In this document: positions 33,260 to 41,512 of the stretch, one piece after another
Layout: every line of letters starts with the position of its first letter
Position numbering within the stretch: position 1 is the stretch's first letter
DNA from: Candidatus Nitrospira neomarina
Lineage (GTDB): Bacteria; Nitrospirota; Nitrospiria; Nitrospirales; UBA8639
Assembly: GCF_032051675.1 (NCBI RefSeq)
Contig: NZ_CP116968.1
Span: forward strand, 248,001 to 312,000
Length of the DNA: 64,000 nucleotides
Reading direction: 5' to 3'
The notes under the pieces: model-generated
What the model was told of the DNA's origin: nothing
Database searches by the model: none
The model's input: only the letters and a program-made list of their open reading frames with translations
Translations under genes and position numbers: made by a program

Positions 33260-35182
33260 ATGACTGGATGGGATTGGGCGATTCTTGCCGTTTTTATTCT
33301 CTATGCCCTGCAAGCAGGGTTTCGAGAGCGAGCGGTCGCATCCCAAAATCTGGAAGAATATTTTCTTGCAGGACGCAGTCTTTCAGGATGGAAGGCCGGA
33401 TTAAGCATGGCGGCCACGCAGTTTGCGGCTGACACTCCACTTCTTGTTACAGGGTTGGTGGCTACGGCCGGCATTTTCGCGTTGTGGCGCTTGTGGATTT
33501 TTGCCTTGGCCTTTCTCCTGATGGGGTTTCTCCTGGCTCCGAGCTGGCGGCGGGTAGGGGTGCTCACCGATGCCGAGCTGACGGAGGTGCGATATGGGCA
33601 CGGTGCGGCGTCGGCGCTCCGGGGCATCAAAGCCATTTATTTCGGCACCATCGTCAATTGCACGGTGCTCGCTATGGTGCTGTTGGCGGCCACTCGCCTC
33701 GCTGAACCATTTCTTCTTTGGGATCAATGGCTTCCTGCCGGCTTTTTTGATGTGTTCGTTCACATGGTGAAATGGGGAGGGGTACCTTTTACCGTCGGCG
33801 GATTGGAGGCGGACAATGTGTGGGTGCGTTCGGCCAATAACCTTCTGTCGATCGGGGCTATTGTGTCCGTGACGGTGTTGTATTCCACCACCGGCGGGCT
33901 ACGAAGCGTCGTCGCTACGGATCTGGTGCAATTTGGAATCGGGATCATTGCCAGCGGGGCATTTGCCTGGGTAGTGGTGGATCACGTAGGAGGCCTGGCG
34001 TCCTTGACTCAACACATTCAAAAAAAGTTTTCGGTGGCGGTTGGGTATCCACTAACCGGGAATGAGATTCTGGCTTTTACTCCCTTTGGTGCCAGGGATG
34101 CGACCATGATGGTGTTGTTGGTCTATGGATTTCAATGGCTCTTACAAATGAATGCGGATGGGACAGGATATTTGGCTCAACGGTCCATGGCATGCCGTAC
34201 CGATCACGATGCGCGAGTCGCTTCGGTGGTGTTTACCGTGGCCCAAGTTGGGCTTCGGAGTTTGATCTGGTTGCCATTGGCCCTGGGATTACTGGTGATT
34301 TTTCCACCCCCACCGGGAATGATAGGCCCTCAGTTCATTGCGGCTCGCGAATTTACCTTTGTGCAAGGCATTCATGAACTGTTACCGCCAGGAATTAAAG
34401 GGTTGATGGTCGTCGGAATGTTGGCGGCCTTGGCCTCCACCGTCGATACGCATTTGAATTGGGGGGCGTCTTATTGGACTAATGATATTTATCGCCGGTT
34501 TATTTGTGAGGGTTGGCTCAAGCGCGAACCTTCGCAACGTGCCCTGGTTTGGGTTGCACGTATCAGTAACCTGCTGATTCTCTTGATTGCCCTTTGTATT
34601 CTTCCGTGGTTGTCATCGATTCAAACTGCTTGGCAAATCAGTTTGTTGCTGGGAGCGGGAATGGGCGTAGTGTTGGTGCTTCGGTGGATCTGGTGGCGAA
34701 TTACGGCATGGGGCGAATTAGCCTGCATTGCGGCTTCTGTGCTTATGGCCCCCCTGTTACTGTGGGCACTTCCAGGACAGCAAGAGGAAATGCGGTTGTT
34801 GATCATGGGTCTAGGAGCCGGTGCCATTGGTGTCGTCGTGTCCTGGTTCACCGGCCCAGAAGATCTCGATCGTTTGGAGACCTTTTACCGGCGTGCACGT
34901 CCTCCGGGATTTTGGGGACCCATCGAACTGCGGGTTCAATCTGGGCAGCGAAATGGAGTTCGGCGATTTTGGCGGGCGATTATGGCCATGGGGCTTACGG
35001 CATTGTCCATCTTCTGTTTGCTCACCGGTATCGGAACCTGGCTGGTGGGAAGTCCTGCCCCCGGATGGATGCCCTGGCGTGAGGCGTGGATTACCGGACT
35101 CTTGCTGCTGGGAATCCTCTTAATTCCCATTTGGATCAGGGTTGGTTTTCGTCAATCTGATTCTGTGACGCAGACCCAATAG
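33260..35182 (+). CDS. sodium:solute symporter family transporter
   Basis: Membrane protein of 640 residues, about 14 helices, of the sodium:solute symporter (SSS) family. Typical features are NLEEYFLAGRSLSGWKAGLSM at the beginning, AELTEVRYG, VLYSTTGGLRSVVATDLVQF in the family core, and the DTHLNWGASYWTNDIYRRF region. The substrate is unknown. In a cell that makes osmolytes it may take up organic solutes, but no specific evidence exists. It belongs to a co-directional block of four genes flanked by the two hairpin repeats. The ATG lies close to the preceding gene without a strong ribosome site. Confidence 0.9.
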   Translation: MTGWDWAILAVFILYALQAGFRERAVASQNLEEYFLAGRSLSGWKAGLSMAATQFAADTPLLVTGLVATAGIFALWRLWIFALAFLLMGFLLAPSWRRVGVLTDAELTEVRYGHGAASALRGIKAIYFGTIVNCTVLAMVLLAATRLAEPFLLWDQWLPAGFFDVFVHMVKWGGVPFTVGGLEADNVWVRSANNLLSIGAIVSVTVLYSTTGGLRSVVATDLVQFGIGIIASGAFAWVVVDHVGGLASLTQHIQKKFSVAVGYPLTGNEILAFTPFGARDATMMVLLVYGFQWLLQMNADGTGYLAQRSMACRTDHDARVASVVFTVAQVGLRSLIWLPLALGLLVIFPPPPGMIGPQFIAAREFTFVQGIHELLPPGIKGLMVVGMLAALASTVDTHLNWGASYWTNDIYRRFICEGWLKREPSQRALVWVARISNLLILLIALCILPWLSSIQTAWQISLLLGAGMGVVLVLRWIWWRITAWGELACIAASVLMAPLLLWALPGQQEEMRLLIMGLGAGAIGVVVSWFTGPEDLDRLETFYRRARPPGFWGPIELRVQSGQRNGVRRFWRAIMAMGLTALSIFCLLTGIGTWLVGSPAPGWMPWREAWITGLLLLGILLIPIWIRVGFRQSDSVTQTQ

Positions 35183-35370
35183 AGTATGCAGAGGAGCAAT
35201 CCATAGTTGTGGCTTCGAACGACATGAAATAACGATCGTAGTCCGTATTCCGGTGAGTGGCAGATGGAGGATAACTCGTGTTCTGAAGGAACAGCTATGC
35301 CGGTTGAAATTGCAGAAGGGGTTGATGGTACCAGAGAAAAATGGGATCTCTGGCCGGACGAAGCGAAGAG

Positions 35371-35395
35371 AAAAGAAAAGAAAAGAAAAGAAAAG
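35371..35395. repeat. pentanucleotide repeat (AAAAG)5
   Basis: Five perfect copies of AAAAG, with further partial copies on both sides, just beyond the stop of the small minus-strand gene at 35400-35582. Five-base units change reading frame when copy number changes. The repeat lies inside a 40-codon plus-strand frame (35297-35419) that has an AAGGA site but no other support. Confidence 0.8.
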
Positions 35396-35399
35396 AATG

Positions 35400-35582
35400 T
35401 TATAGGGAGTCTTCAATGAGGGTTTGAGCATCCGCCCATACCATCCCATCTGGAAGTCCCTTCATCCAATCTCCGGTTTCATTTGCTGGACGGTACGAAT
35501 ATTCTCTGCCAATTTTTTTGAGGATAATTTCTTCGCCATTCACCCAGGTTTGAATCGTATCCATTTCATCTATCCACATCAC
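35400..35582 (-). CDS. small hypothetical protein
   Basis: A 60-residue protein beginning MMWIDEMDTIQTWVNGEEI, with GGAGG seven bases upstream of the start, which supports it as a gene. It has a mixed acidic composition with four tryptophans and no membrane helix. I do not recognise it. Its 3' end is followed at once by the AAAAG tandem repeat. Confidence 0.55.
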   Translation of the reverse strand: MMWIDEMDTIQTWVNGEEIILKKIGREYSYRPANETGDWMKGLPDGMVWADAQTLIEDSL

Positions 35583-35678
35583 TGCCTCCCGGTTTAATAT
35601 TGGTTATTTGCCAGATTACTGTGGCGGAGGGATGCGCTCCATTCCTCAAAAGTCGTGTCCAATATTTCTAGATGGCTT

Positions 35679-35895
35679 ATGGGTCTGTTGAAAAAAGCCG
35701 CCAGCGGCGTTCTCGCCATTTTTCCGTGCTCACGTACTAAGCGTACGCTCCGCACGAAAAAACGGCTGCGGCCTTTCTGGACGGACCCTTCGGGAAGACT
35801 CAGGGAATGCTTTTTTGAACCGACCCGGAGCCCTCGAGGAGTAATCTAATCTTGGGCAATTTTGTCCTTGAAAATCTTAATTATTCAACACTCCC
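35679..35895. repeat. dispersed hairpin repeat, copy B
   Basis: Second copy of the repeat at 30685-30877, same orientation, about 217 bases. It carries about 27 extra bases (ggacccttcgggaagactcaggga and neighbours) in the right arm, and its centre is the tidy palindrome CGTAC-TAAGC-GTACG. The tail ends in ttaattattcaacactccc, as in copy A. The two copies bracket the four transporter-related genes. The following 200 bases to 36102 show no gene. Confidence 0.85.
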
Positions 35896-36102
35896 CTTAT
35901 ATCCAACCGGGTGAATAACGGCACCTATCCAGAAAGGATGTCCAGCGACGTTGAAGGATTTCATGCAACGGACAGCAGGAAAGGTAGGGATGTCGTAGTT
36001 AGCAGCTAAAGCGGACTTTTGTCTTTTGTGACGTGGGGAATTTTTGACGCTCTCCTGGAGGAGGCAGAAGCACTTTTTTAATTGTTGGCCCTCTGGATGT
36101 TT

Positions 36103-36387
36103 TTATGGAGTGGGAGTTTTCATGTCTGGGTTTTCTGTAGAAACGGGAGGTTCAATGATTGTCCCTCTGAGTAGATCCGGAGGATCGGTTTTATAGCGCT
36201 GTTCGATGGTGTGAGTCACGCAGAATTGTAGCTGCCTGAGTTGCATTTCATTAAGAGATTCTGGATTTTCTGAAAATTCATGCGCTAATTTTTGGCACTT
36301 CGGCTCCATGTTTTCACCACCCTGGGCCAGAGCAAATACCGGGAAAAGAATTAGTCCGAAGAATGTTAAAAGGATTCCTGATTTCAT
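36103..36387 (-). CDS. small secreted hypothetical protein
   Basis: A 94-residue protein with a clear N-terminal signal peptide (MKSGILLTFFGLILFPVFAL, then AQ as a likely cleavage site) and AGGAGG six bases before the ATG at 36387. The mature part has two cysteines (PKCQKL and LQFCVTH), perhaps a disulfide, and a proline-rich tail. No family is recognised. A frame extending upstream adds residues without support. It lies just downstream of the tRNA-Leu gene on the same strand. Confidence 0.7.
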   Translation of the reverse strand: MKSGILLTFFGLILFPVFALAQGGENMEPKCQKLAHEFSENPESLNEMQLRQLQFCVTHTIEQRYKTDPPDLLRGTIIEPPVSTENPDMKTPTP

Positions 36388-36512
36388 ACTGTTCCTCCTA
36401 TATATAACGGAATTCTTTTGCAAATCTCATACTCTTGGGTTTGAACATATCAAGCAAGGTGTTGCAGAAGGATTGCTGTTAGGAAACCCGTACAAACGAA
36501 AAATATAAGAGA

Positions 36513-36599
36513 TGGTGCCGAAGGCGGGATTTGAACCCGCACACCCCGGAGGGCGCTAGACCCTGAATCTAGTGCGTCTGCCAGTTCCGCCACTTCGGC
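36513..36599 (-). tRNA. tRNA-Leu (anticodon CAG)
   Basis: A long-variable-arm tRNA on the minus strand. The acceptor stem pairs GCCGAAG with CTTCGGC. The D-loop region is GGCGGAACTGGCAGACGC. The anticodon loop TT-CAG-GG is held by a stem of the CTAGA type, a large variable arm follows, and the T arm is GCGGG-TTCAAAT-CCCGC. The discriminator is A, and the 3' CCA is encoded in the DNA (TGG at 36513-36515 on the plus strand). It decodes CUG. A good promoter lies just upstream. Confidence 0.97.
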
Positions 36600-36610
36600 A
36601 CGTGAGTGCG

Positions 36611-36639
36611 ATTATCATCTTTTATAGAAATGCGGTCAA
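36611..36639 (-). promoter_or_regulatory. sigma-70-type promoter of tRNA-Leu
   Basis: On the minus strand: TTGACC (-35), 17 bases, GATAAT (-10). The -10 ends 11 bases before the first base of the tRNA, so the transcript would have only a few leader bases. Five of six bases agree with each consensus box. Confidence 0.7.
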
Positions 36640-36734
36640 GTTGTCGCTATTCCGTTGTTGAGGTTCTTTTGTGGGAAGCCGACCCGAGCCATTCTTCCTG
36701 AATGAGACCTCAGTGGAAAGTATTCTTTGTAGAG

Positions 36735-38246
36735 CTATCCCACGCTGGTAGGTTGGGGTGAAGGACCCAGAAGGGTTTCCAGAAAGGCTTGTGGCCAGCG
36801 GCCAGGAGAAGATTTCGTCCCTGGTTCTCCAGGTAGCAGGTCGGAGGTGTCACCACTGAGAATGATTCGCTCACGAATGGTACCAGTGGCAGCAAGCAAA
36901 AGAGATGCAGGGATGCGTGGGGCATCATCAATAACCAGTAAATCAAACGGGACTTTTCGGAAGAGCGGGTCGGTAAGGATGCGGCCCGGGGTGCAGGTCA
37001 TGATACGTTTGTTTTGTGCGAAGGCTTGGCGGTTGGTGCCTTCTCCAGCGGCCAGCATTTCCCGAATTTTTTTAGTGCCGCCCAATCGTTTGATTTCTTC
37101 TTTTAGTTCATCGTATTCCGGTCGCAGATTTTTAGGAACGGTCGCTTCGGGGATTAATTCTTTAATTCGCGTTTGGGCTATTTCGACTTCTTTCATGAGT
37201 CCAAGGATTTTGCCTTGGTAAATTTCCCGGTATTCGGCCAGAGTCTCGATATTCTTGCCCGCCACCTGCATACTCATCCGTGTCCAAATGGGAAGTGCCT
37301 CATAGTCCCGGACAGTTTTATCGATATTTTTGACTTTCCCTTGCCAGTCACTGAGCTGTGTGAGTAATCGCCATTCCAACAATTTTACTTCGTTCAGATC
37401 TTTTTGCTTGTCGCGTTTGTAGGCCAGAATTGGAGTTAGTTCCCTGAACCGGTCATATTTTTTTCGTAAGGAGACTTTTTTGGCGTTGGCCTTGGCAAAA
37501 AAATGGGACATCTGTGCTTCAAAGCCAAAGTCCTGGAGAAGCATCCCTCCCGCATCTTTTACTAAAGGTAGTTCATACCGGCAGAGCAAACTTCGGTAGG
37601 GCAAGGCCGCCATTTTTAAGGCGTGTGCAACCGCACCAGTTAATTCATCAACTGTGTGATGATCCGGAGCCACCAAGAGAATTCGTTTATTTTTCCGAAC
37701 CTGATCGACGATTAACGTTGTCAACTTTGTCCAGCGTGTTTGCCGTGTGTCTCCCCAGATAGTCGTCAGCACTGTAGTCGGAATGCTGTCTCTTGCTGCC
37801 GTTTGATGGGAGAGCGGTTCAGGGTCCAGCCAGGGCACCAATCGTTCGGCAGGCCCAAGTGTAAAGGAATCAGGTTTGCTGGCCATGTCGGCCAACCGTG
37901 TGGCCCCGGTTTCGAGGAAACCCGATGTGTCGGGAATGAGGGTACACCGATTGAGGGTATGGCCGACGTGATCAAATGTTTGGAGTATGAGCGATCCATT
38001 TTGCCACCCCAGAAGATAGCCTTCGGTCGGTTCCATATCGTTACCCGGCAACAACGTCACCGGGATGTCGGGTAGGAATGTACTTCCAGGGGGAACATCA
38101 CAACTATAGAGGTGAAGGGAGCCTACCGTGCGGAGGTGTCGGGCTTGGGCAATCTCCAACGGTGCGTCTAATCCACGGCTCATGGCGACTTCCCGTTCGC
38201 TGTTGAGTTGGACTGTGACTAAATTGAGAAGATCGTAAAGTTTCAT
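36735..38246 (-). CDS. helicase-like protein with degenerate P-loop
   Basis: A 503-residue soluble protein resembling the first RecA domain of superfamily-1 helicases of the Upf1/DNA2 type. RILLVAPDHHTVDELTGAVA (about 188-207) fits motif Ia; LLVIDDAPRIPASLLLAA (about 437-454) fits motif II with DD; RIILSGDTSDLLP fits motif III (LxGDxxQL). The place of the Walker A loop reads TTIWGDTRQTRWTK (about 161-174), without the GxGKT. A long charged helical region (about 230-400) separates the parts, and there is no second RecA domain. ATP binding is therefore doubtful. The start ATG at 38246 has a weak upstream site and lies five bases after the stop of the upstream membrane-anchored protein. Confidence 0.65.
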   Translation of the reverse strand: MKLYDLLNLVTVQLNSEREVAMSRGLDAPLEIAQARHLRTVGSLHLYSCDVPPGSTFLPDIPVTLLPGNDMEPTEGYLLGWQNGSLILQTFDHVGHTLNRCTLIPDTSGFLETGATRLADMASKPDSFTLGPAERLVPWLDPEPLSHQTAARDSIPTTVLTTIWGDTRQTRWTKLTTLIVDQVRKNKRILLVAPDHHTVDELTGAVAHALKMAALPYRSLLCRYELPLVKDAGGMLLQDFGFEAQMSHFFAKANAKKVSLRKKYDRFRELTPILAYKRDKQKDLNEVKLLEWRLLTQLSDWQGKVKNIDKTVRDYEALPIWTRMSMQVAGKNIETLAEYREIYQGKILGLMKEVEIAQTRIKELIPEATVPKNLRPEYDELKEEIKRLGGTKKIREMLAAGEGTNRQAFAQNKRIMTCTPGRILTDPLFRKVPFDLLVIDDAPRIPASLLLAATGTIRERIILSGDTSDLLPGEPGTKSSPGRWPQAFLETLLGPSPQPTSVG

Positions 38247-38251
38247 GAAAA

Positions 38252-38764
38252 TTATTGATTGAGTGCTGACAGTTCCAGGAGTTCCTTGATACAGAGGGCG
38301 AGACATCCCAACCCTCCGGTAAGTGGAGTTCGATCAGCCTCACACCCTCGATTGTGTGCACATTCAAACAGGGCGGGTAGCTTGGGATCAAGAGGGAGAG
38401 GCTCAAGTAAATAGAGGATGAGCGCCCCGGAGGTATCGGTCGAGAGGACGGCGACCCGTTGTCGGTGATCATCCTCAAAAATTACCGCTTGTGGGCTCGG
38501 AGCGACAAATGGGCGGGCGACAGAGAGTCCTGTGAGTGGAATGGTTTGGACAATGAGTGAGTCAGGTGGGGTGAGCGGCCGATTGGAAAAGCGAAGGTTG
38601 AGATCCGAGAATGGTTGGAGTGCGAGTCCTTCTTTGTCCTTCATTCCTTCTTCGGCAATGGTTAATGGAGGAAAGACTAAAAGACCAAGGGCAAATAGGG
38701 TGAGAAGGAGAAGGTTGAAAAGTATGTTGGTTCGAAGCTGACGTGGGTTAAGGTGGTTCATCAT
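38252..38764 (-). CDS. hypothetical membrane-anchored protein
   Basis: About 170 residues: a basic N-terminus, one hydrophobic helix (about 15-36) that may be a signal anchor or uncleaved signal, and a soluble domain with four cysteines near the end (ALFECAHNRGCEA and GCLALCIKELLEL) plus two central beta-strand-like segments (VIFEDDHRQRVAVLSTD). No family is recognised. Two adjacent ATGs (38764 and 38761) could start it. The downstream helicase-like gene begins five bases after its stop, so the two are very probably one transcript; they would nevertheless seem to act in different compartments. Confidence 0.6.
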   Translation of the reverse strand: MMNHLNPRQLRTNILFNLLLLTLFALGLLVFPPLTIAEEGMKDKEGLALQPFSDLNLRFSNRPLTPPDSLIVQTIPLTGLSVARPFVAPSPQAVIFEDDHRQRVAVLSTDTSGALILYLLEPLPLDPKLPALFECAHNRGCEADRTPLTGGLGCLALCIKELLELSALNQ

Positions 38765-39100
38765 CTCACTATTCCGACGCCGAGAGTATGGCAAATGAAA
38801 AACCAATCTGATCGTTTACCTTGGCTGTGATGTGTCGATTAGGGTCAGTTTTGAGCCTGAACAATCATGGTAATGCTTAAGTGTTAATGTTTAGTAAGTA
38901 TGGAGGAGCATAGCATATTTTCGAACGGGTTGTTTCAAAATTCTCTATGGAATTGTCTGGTTATCGTAAGCATGTCTGTTGGTTGACCACCGATTATGAA
39001 GTAGAAGCATATTCTATGATATATCCGGCAATTACATTGACTTTTTCTACACCCAGTCTTAAGATGTTTCCCTTATTCGCAGGCTAAGGAGACGTGTTTT
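38765..39100. other. divergent intergenic region before rplI
   Basis: 336 bases between the membrane-anchored gene (leftward) and rplI (rightward). No gene seen. It contains a strong rplI promoter at 39037-39065, reported separately; the middle part is A/T-rich. Confidence 0.5.
39037..39065 (+). promoter_or_regulatory. sigma-70-type promoter of rplI-glyA-nrdR
   Basis: TTGACT (-35), exactly 17 bases, TAAGAT (-10), so transcription would start near 39072 and leave a leader of about 29 bases containing AAGGAG before the rplI start. It is among the best promoter matches in the window. Confidence 0.7.
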
Positions 39101-39610
39101 ATGAAGGTTATTTTGCAGGAAAATGTAGAAGGTTTAGGGTATTTGGGTGATGTGTTGACGGTGGCCAAAGGGTATGCACGGAATTATTTGCTCCCGAGGA
39201 AAAAAGCGGTCGTAGCTGAAGAGCGACAGGTCAAATTGTTGCAGCATATCAAGCGGCAGATCGACCAAAAGGCCAAAAAAGAATTGGAGTCTTTAGGCGA
39301 GTCGGGGAAGAATCTTTCAAAAATCTCCCTGACATTTGAAGTGCAGACCGGAAAGGATGACAAGCTGTTCGGGTCTGTGACATCCAAAGATGTGGCCGAA
39401 CGATTGGCTGCTCAAGGCGTTGAGGTGGACCGAAGAAAAATTCACTTGCCACAGCCTCTCAAGGAGTTGGGGACCTTTTCGGTTGCCATTAAGCTTCATC
39501 GGGATGTGGTTCCCAAGATTAATGTGACCCTGGTGAAGAAAGCTGCAGAAGAGGCTACCCCTGAAGGGGGATCAGAGAAAGATCAGGCCGATGAAGCGGT
39601 CGACGAGTAA
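39101..39610 (+). CDS. rplI: 50S ribosomal protein L9
   Basis: Large-subunit ribosomal protein that binds 23S rRNA at the base of the L1 stalk and affects reading-frame maintenance. The N-domain starts MKVILQENVEGLGYLGDV with the conserved GYARNYLLPRKKAV helix entry. A long connecting helix and the C-domain (about 75-150, with TSKDVAERL) follow. At 169 residues it is about 20 longer than usual because of an acidic tail rich in Glu/Asp. An AAGGAG site lies ten bases before the ATG. The usual partners rpsF, ssb and rpsR are not upstream; glyA follows after three bases. Confidence 0.97.
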   Translation: MKVILQENVEGLGYLGDVLTVAKGYARNYLLPRKKAVVAEERQVKLLQHIKRQIDQKAKKELESLGESGKNLSKISLTFEVQTGKDDKLFGSVTSKDVAERLAAQGVEVDRRKIHLPQPLKELGTFSVAIKLHRDVVPKINVTLVKKAAEEATPEGGSEKDQADEAVDE

Positions 39611-39613
39611 GCG

Positions 39614-40876
39614 ATGAGACATTCCGTCGGAACACTCAAAGCGATCCGTGACACTGATTATGAGGTGTATGCGGCTATTCGGGCTGAAGAAAAAAGGCAG
39701 CGGGAAAACTTAGTTCTTATTGCCTCAGAAAATTACGCTAGTCCCGCAGTCCTGGGTGCCCAAGGCTGTTTGATGACCAACAAATACGCGGAAGGGTACT
39801 CCGGCCGGCGATATTACGGCGGATGCCAACATGTGGATACGGTCGAAGATTTAGCCATTGCGAGAGCCAAAGAAATCTTCGGGTGTGAGCATGTGAATGT
39901 TCAACCCCACTCGGGTTCTCAAGCCAATATGGCGGCGTATCTTTCGGTTCTAAAAACAGGAGATACCATCTTAGGGATGGATCTGGCTCATGGTGGGCAT
40001 CTTACCCACGGTAGCCGTGTAAGTTTTTCAGGAAAACTGTTTCAGGCGTTTTCCTATGGAGTAGATCGGGAAACTGAGGAAATCAATTATGATGTGGTAG
40101 AGCAGCAGGCTCAGGAGGTCCGTCCTCGTATGATTGTTGTCGGGGCCAGCGCGTATTCCAAAATTATTGACTTCCCTCGTTTTCAGGCCATAGCGAAATC
40201 GGTTGGTGCGTATCTTCTTGTTGATATTGCCCACATAGCGGGTTTGATTGCAGTCGGGTTGCATCCAAGCCCGGTTCCCTATGCTGACTTTGTCACCACC
40301 ACGACCCATAAAACATTGCGGGGCCCACGCTCCGGCATGATTATGTGCAAAGAAGAGCATGCCAAAGCTGTTGACAAAATGGTGTTCCCTGGAACGCAGG
40401 GTGGGCCGCTTATGCATGTCATTGCAGCCAAAGCGGTGGCTTTTAAAGAAGCCCTGTCACCGGGATTTAAAACCTATCAACAACAAGTGCTGGCGAACGC
40501 CAAGGAGTTGGCTGAGGGCTTTTTGAAGCGGGGATATCGAGTGGTGTCTGGTGGGACCGAAAATCATTTGTTCCTCTTGAATCTGACATCCAAAGGCGTG
40601 ACAGGGAAAGAAGCCGAAGCCGCACTCAATGCCTCCGGCATTGTGGTCAATAAGAATGCGGTGCCGTTTGATGAAAAACCACCGGCTGTTGCAAGCGGCA
40701 TTCGTATTGGCACGCCGACGGTCTCAACTCGTGGCATGCAGAAACCCGAGATGGAGCAGATTCTCTCCTGGATGGATGAGGTCATCCAACATTCTCAGGA
40801 AGCGTCCCTTCATAAACGGATTTTGCGGGATGTCAAAGACCTGTGCTCACGATTTCCGATCTTTCATCCATACTAA
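39614..40876 (+). CDS. glyA: serine hydroxymethyltransferase
   Basis: PLP enzyme converting serine and tetrahydrofolate to glycine and 5,10-methylenetetrahydrofolate, the cell's main one-carbon source. 420 residues, full length. Conserved features: [24 protein letters not shown] near the N-terminus, [11 protein letters not shown] for cofactor binding, DIAHIAGL, and the Schiff-base lysine in [14 protein letters not shown] (about residue 235). It starts three bases after rplI and precedes nrdR by 45 bases, so one transcript is likely. No glycine riboswitch or other leader is present because the gene is internal. Confidence 0.98.
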   Translation: MRHSVGTLKAIRDTDYEVYAAIRAEEKRQRENLVLIASENYASPAVLGAQGCLMTNKYAEGYSGRRYYGGCQHVDTVEDLAIARAKEIFGCEHVNVQPHSGSQANMAAYLSVLKTGDTILGMDLAHGGHLTHGSRVSFSGKLFQAFSYGVDRETEEINYDVVEQQAQEVRPRMIVVGASAYSKIIDFPRFQAIAKSVGAYLLVDIAHIAGLIAVGLHPSPVPYADFVTTTTHKTLRGPRSGMIMCKEEHAKAVDKMVFPGTQGGPLMHVIAAKAVAFKEALSPGFKTYQQQVLANAKELAEGFLKRGYRVVSGGTENHLFLLNLTSKGVTGKEAEAALNASGIVVNKNAVPFDEKPPAVASGIRIGTPTVSTRGMQKPEMEQILSWMDEVIQHSQEASLHKRILRDVKDLCSRFPIFHPY

Positions 40877-40921
40877 CCTTCCTCCACCGCCTTCCATCCT
40901 TAAGGTAAGGGCCGCTCTTTC

Positions 40922-41386
40922 GTGAAATGTCCTTTTTGTGACCAATTAGAAGATAAGGTCATTGATTCGCGGACCGCACGTGAAGGAGAAGTGATCAGGC
41001 GTCGTCGCGAATGCTTAGGCTGTAAGCGGCGGTTCACCACCTACGAACGAATCGAAGAAAATTTGCCGATGGTGGTCAAAAAAGACAATCGGCGAGAGCC
41101 GTTTGATCGGGCCAAAATTCTAGCAGGACTCAAAAAGGCCTGCGAAAAACGGCCGGTCAGTATTGGAGCGTTAGGTGCGGCGGTTGATCGGATTGAAAAA
41201 CGTATTCAGGACCTTGGAGAAACAGAAGTTCCAAGCCGAACCGTCGGAGAGGAAGTCATGCGGGCCTTAAAAGAATTGGATCCCGTCGCGTATGTTCGAT
41301 TTGCCTCGGTGTATCGGGAATTTAAAGACATTGATCAATTTATGGATACCATACGGGCTTTAACCCAAGACACCAGGATGTCCTGA
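40922..41386 (+). CDS. nrdR: transcriptional repressor NrdR
   Basis: Zinc-ribbon and ATP-cone repressor of ribonucleotide reductase genes, 154 residues. The zinc ribbon is complete (CPFCDQLEDKVIDSR and CLGCKRRFTTYERIE). The ATP-cone occupies about residues 49-139 and begins VVKKDNRREPFDRAKILAGL. It starts with GTG, required by the position of the first cysteine pair. No nrd gene lies in the window. The order glyA-nrdR is common in bacteria, and dNTP/one-carbon supply gives it sense. Confidence 0.97.
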   Translation: MKCPFCDQLEDKVIDSRTAREGEVIRRRRECLGCKRRFTTYERIEENLPMVVKKDNRREPFDRAKILAGLKKACEKRPVSIGALGAAVDRIEKRIQDLGETEVPSRTVGEEVMRALKELDPVAYVRFASVYREFKDIDQFMDTIRALTQDTRMS

Positions 41387-41512
41387 GTTATGCTCATTTG
41401 TCTGTGGCGGATAGCGAGTCCCCCTGTTTTGTCCGCGTCATAACGTGACAAGGGTAGGGATCTTCTCTTCGAAAAGATCTTCAACCTATTCCGATCATGA
41501 AAGTGGATATCT

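Noticed and set aside
35297-35419. 40-codon plus-strand frame with AAGGA before its ATG
   Set aside because: The lysine/arginine-rich end is just the AAAAG repeat, and it overlaps the 3' end of the better-supported minus-strand gene.
39614-40921. Riboswitch or attenuator near glyA
   Set aside because: glyA begins three bases after rplI, leaving no leader for a riboswitch.
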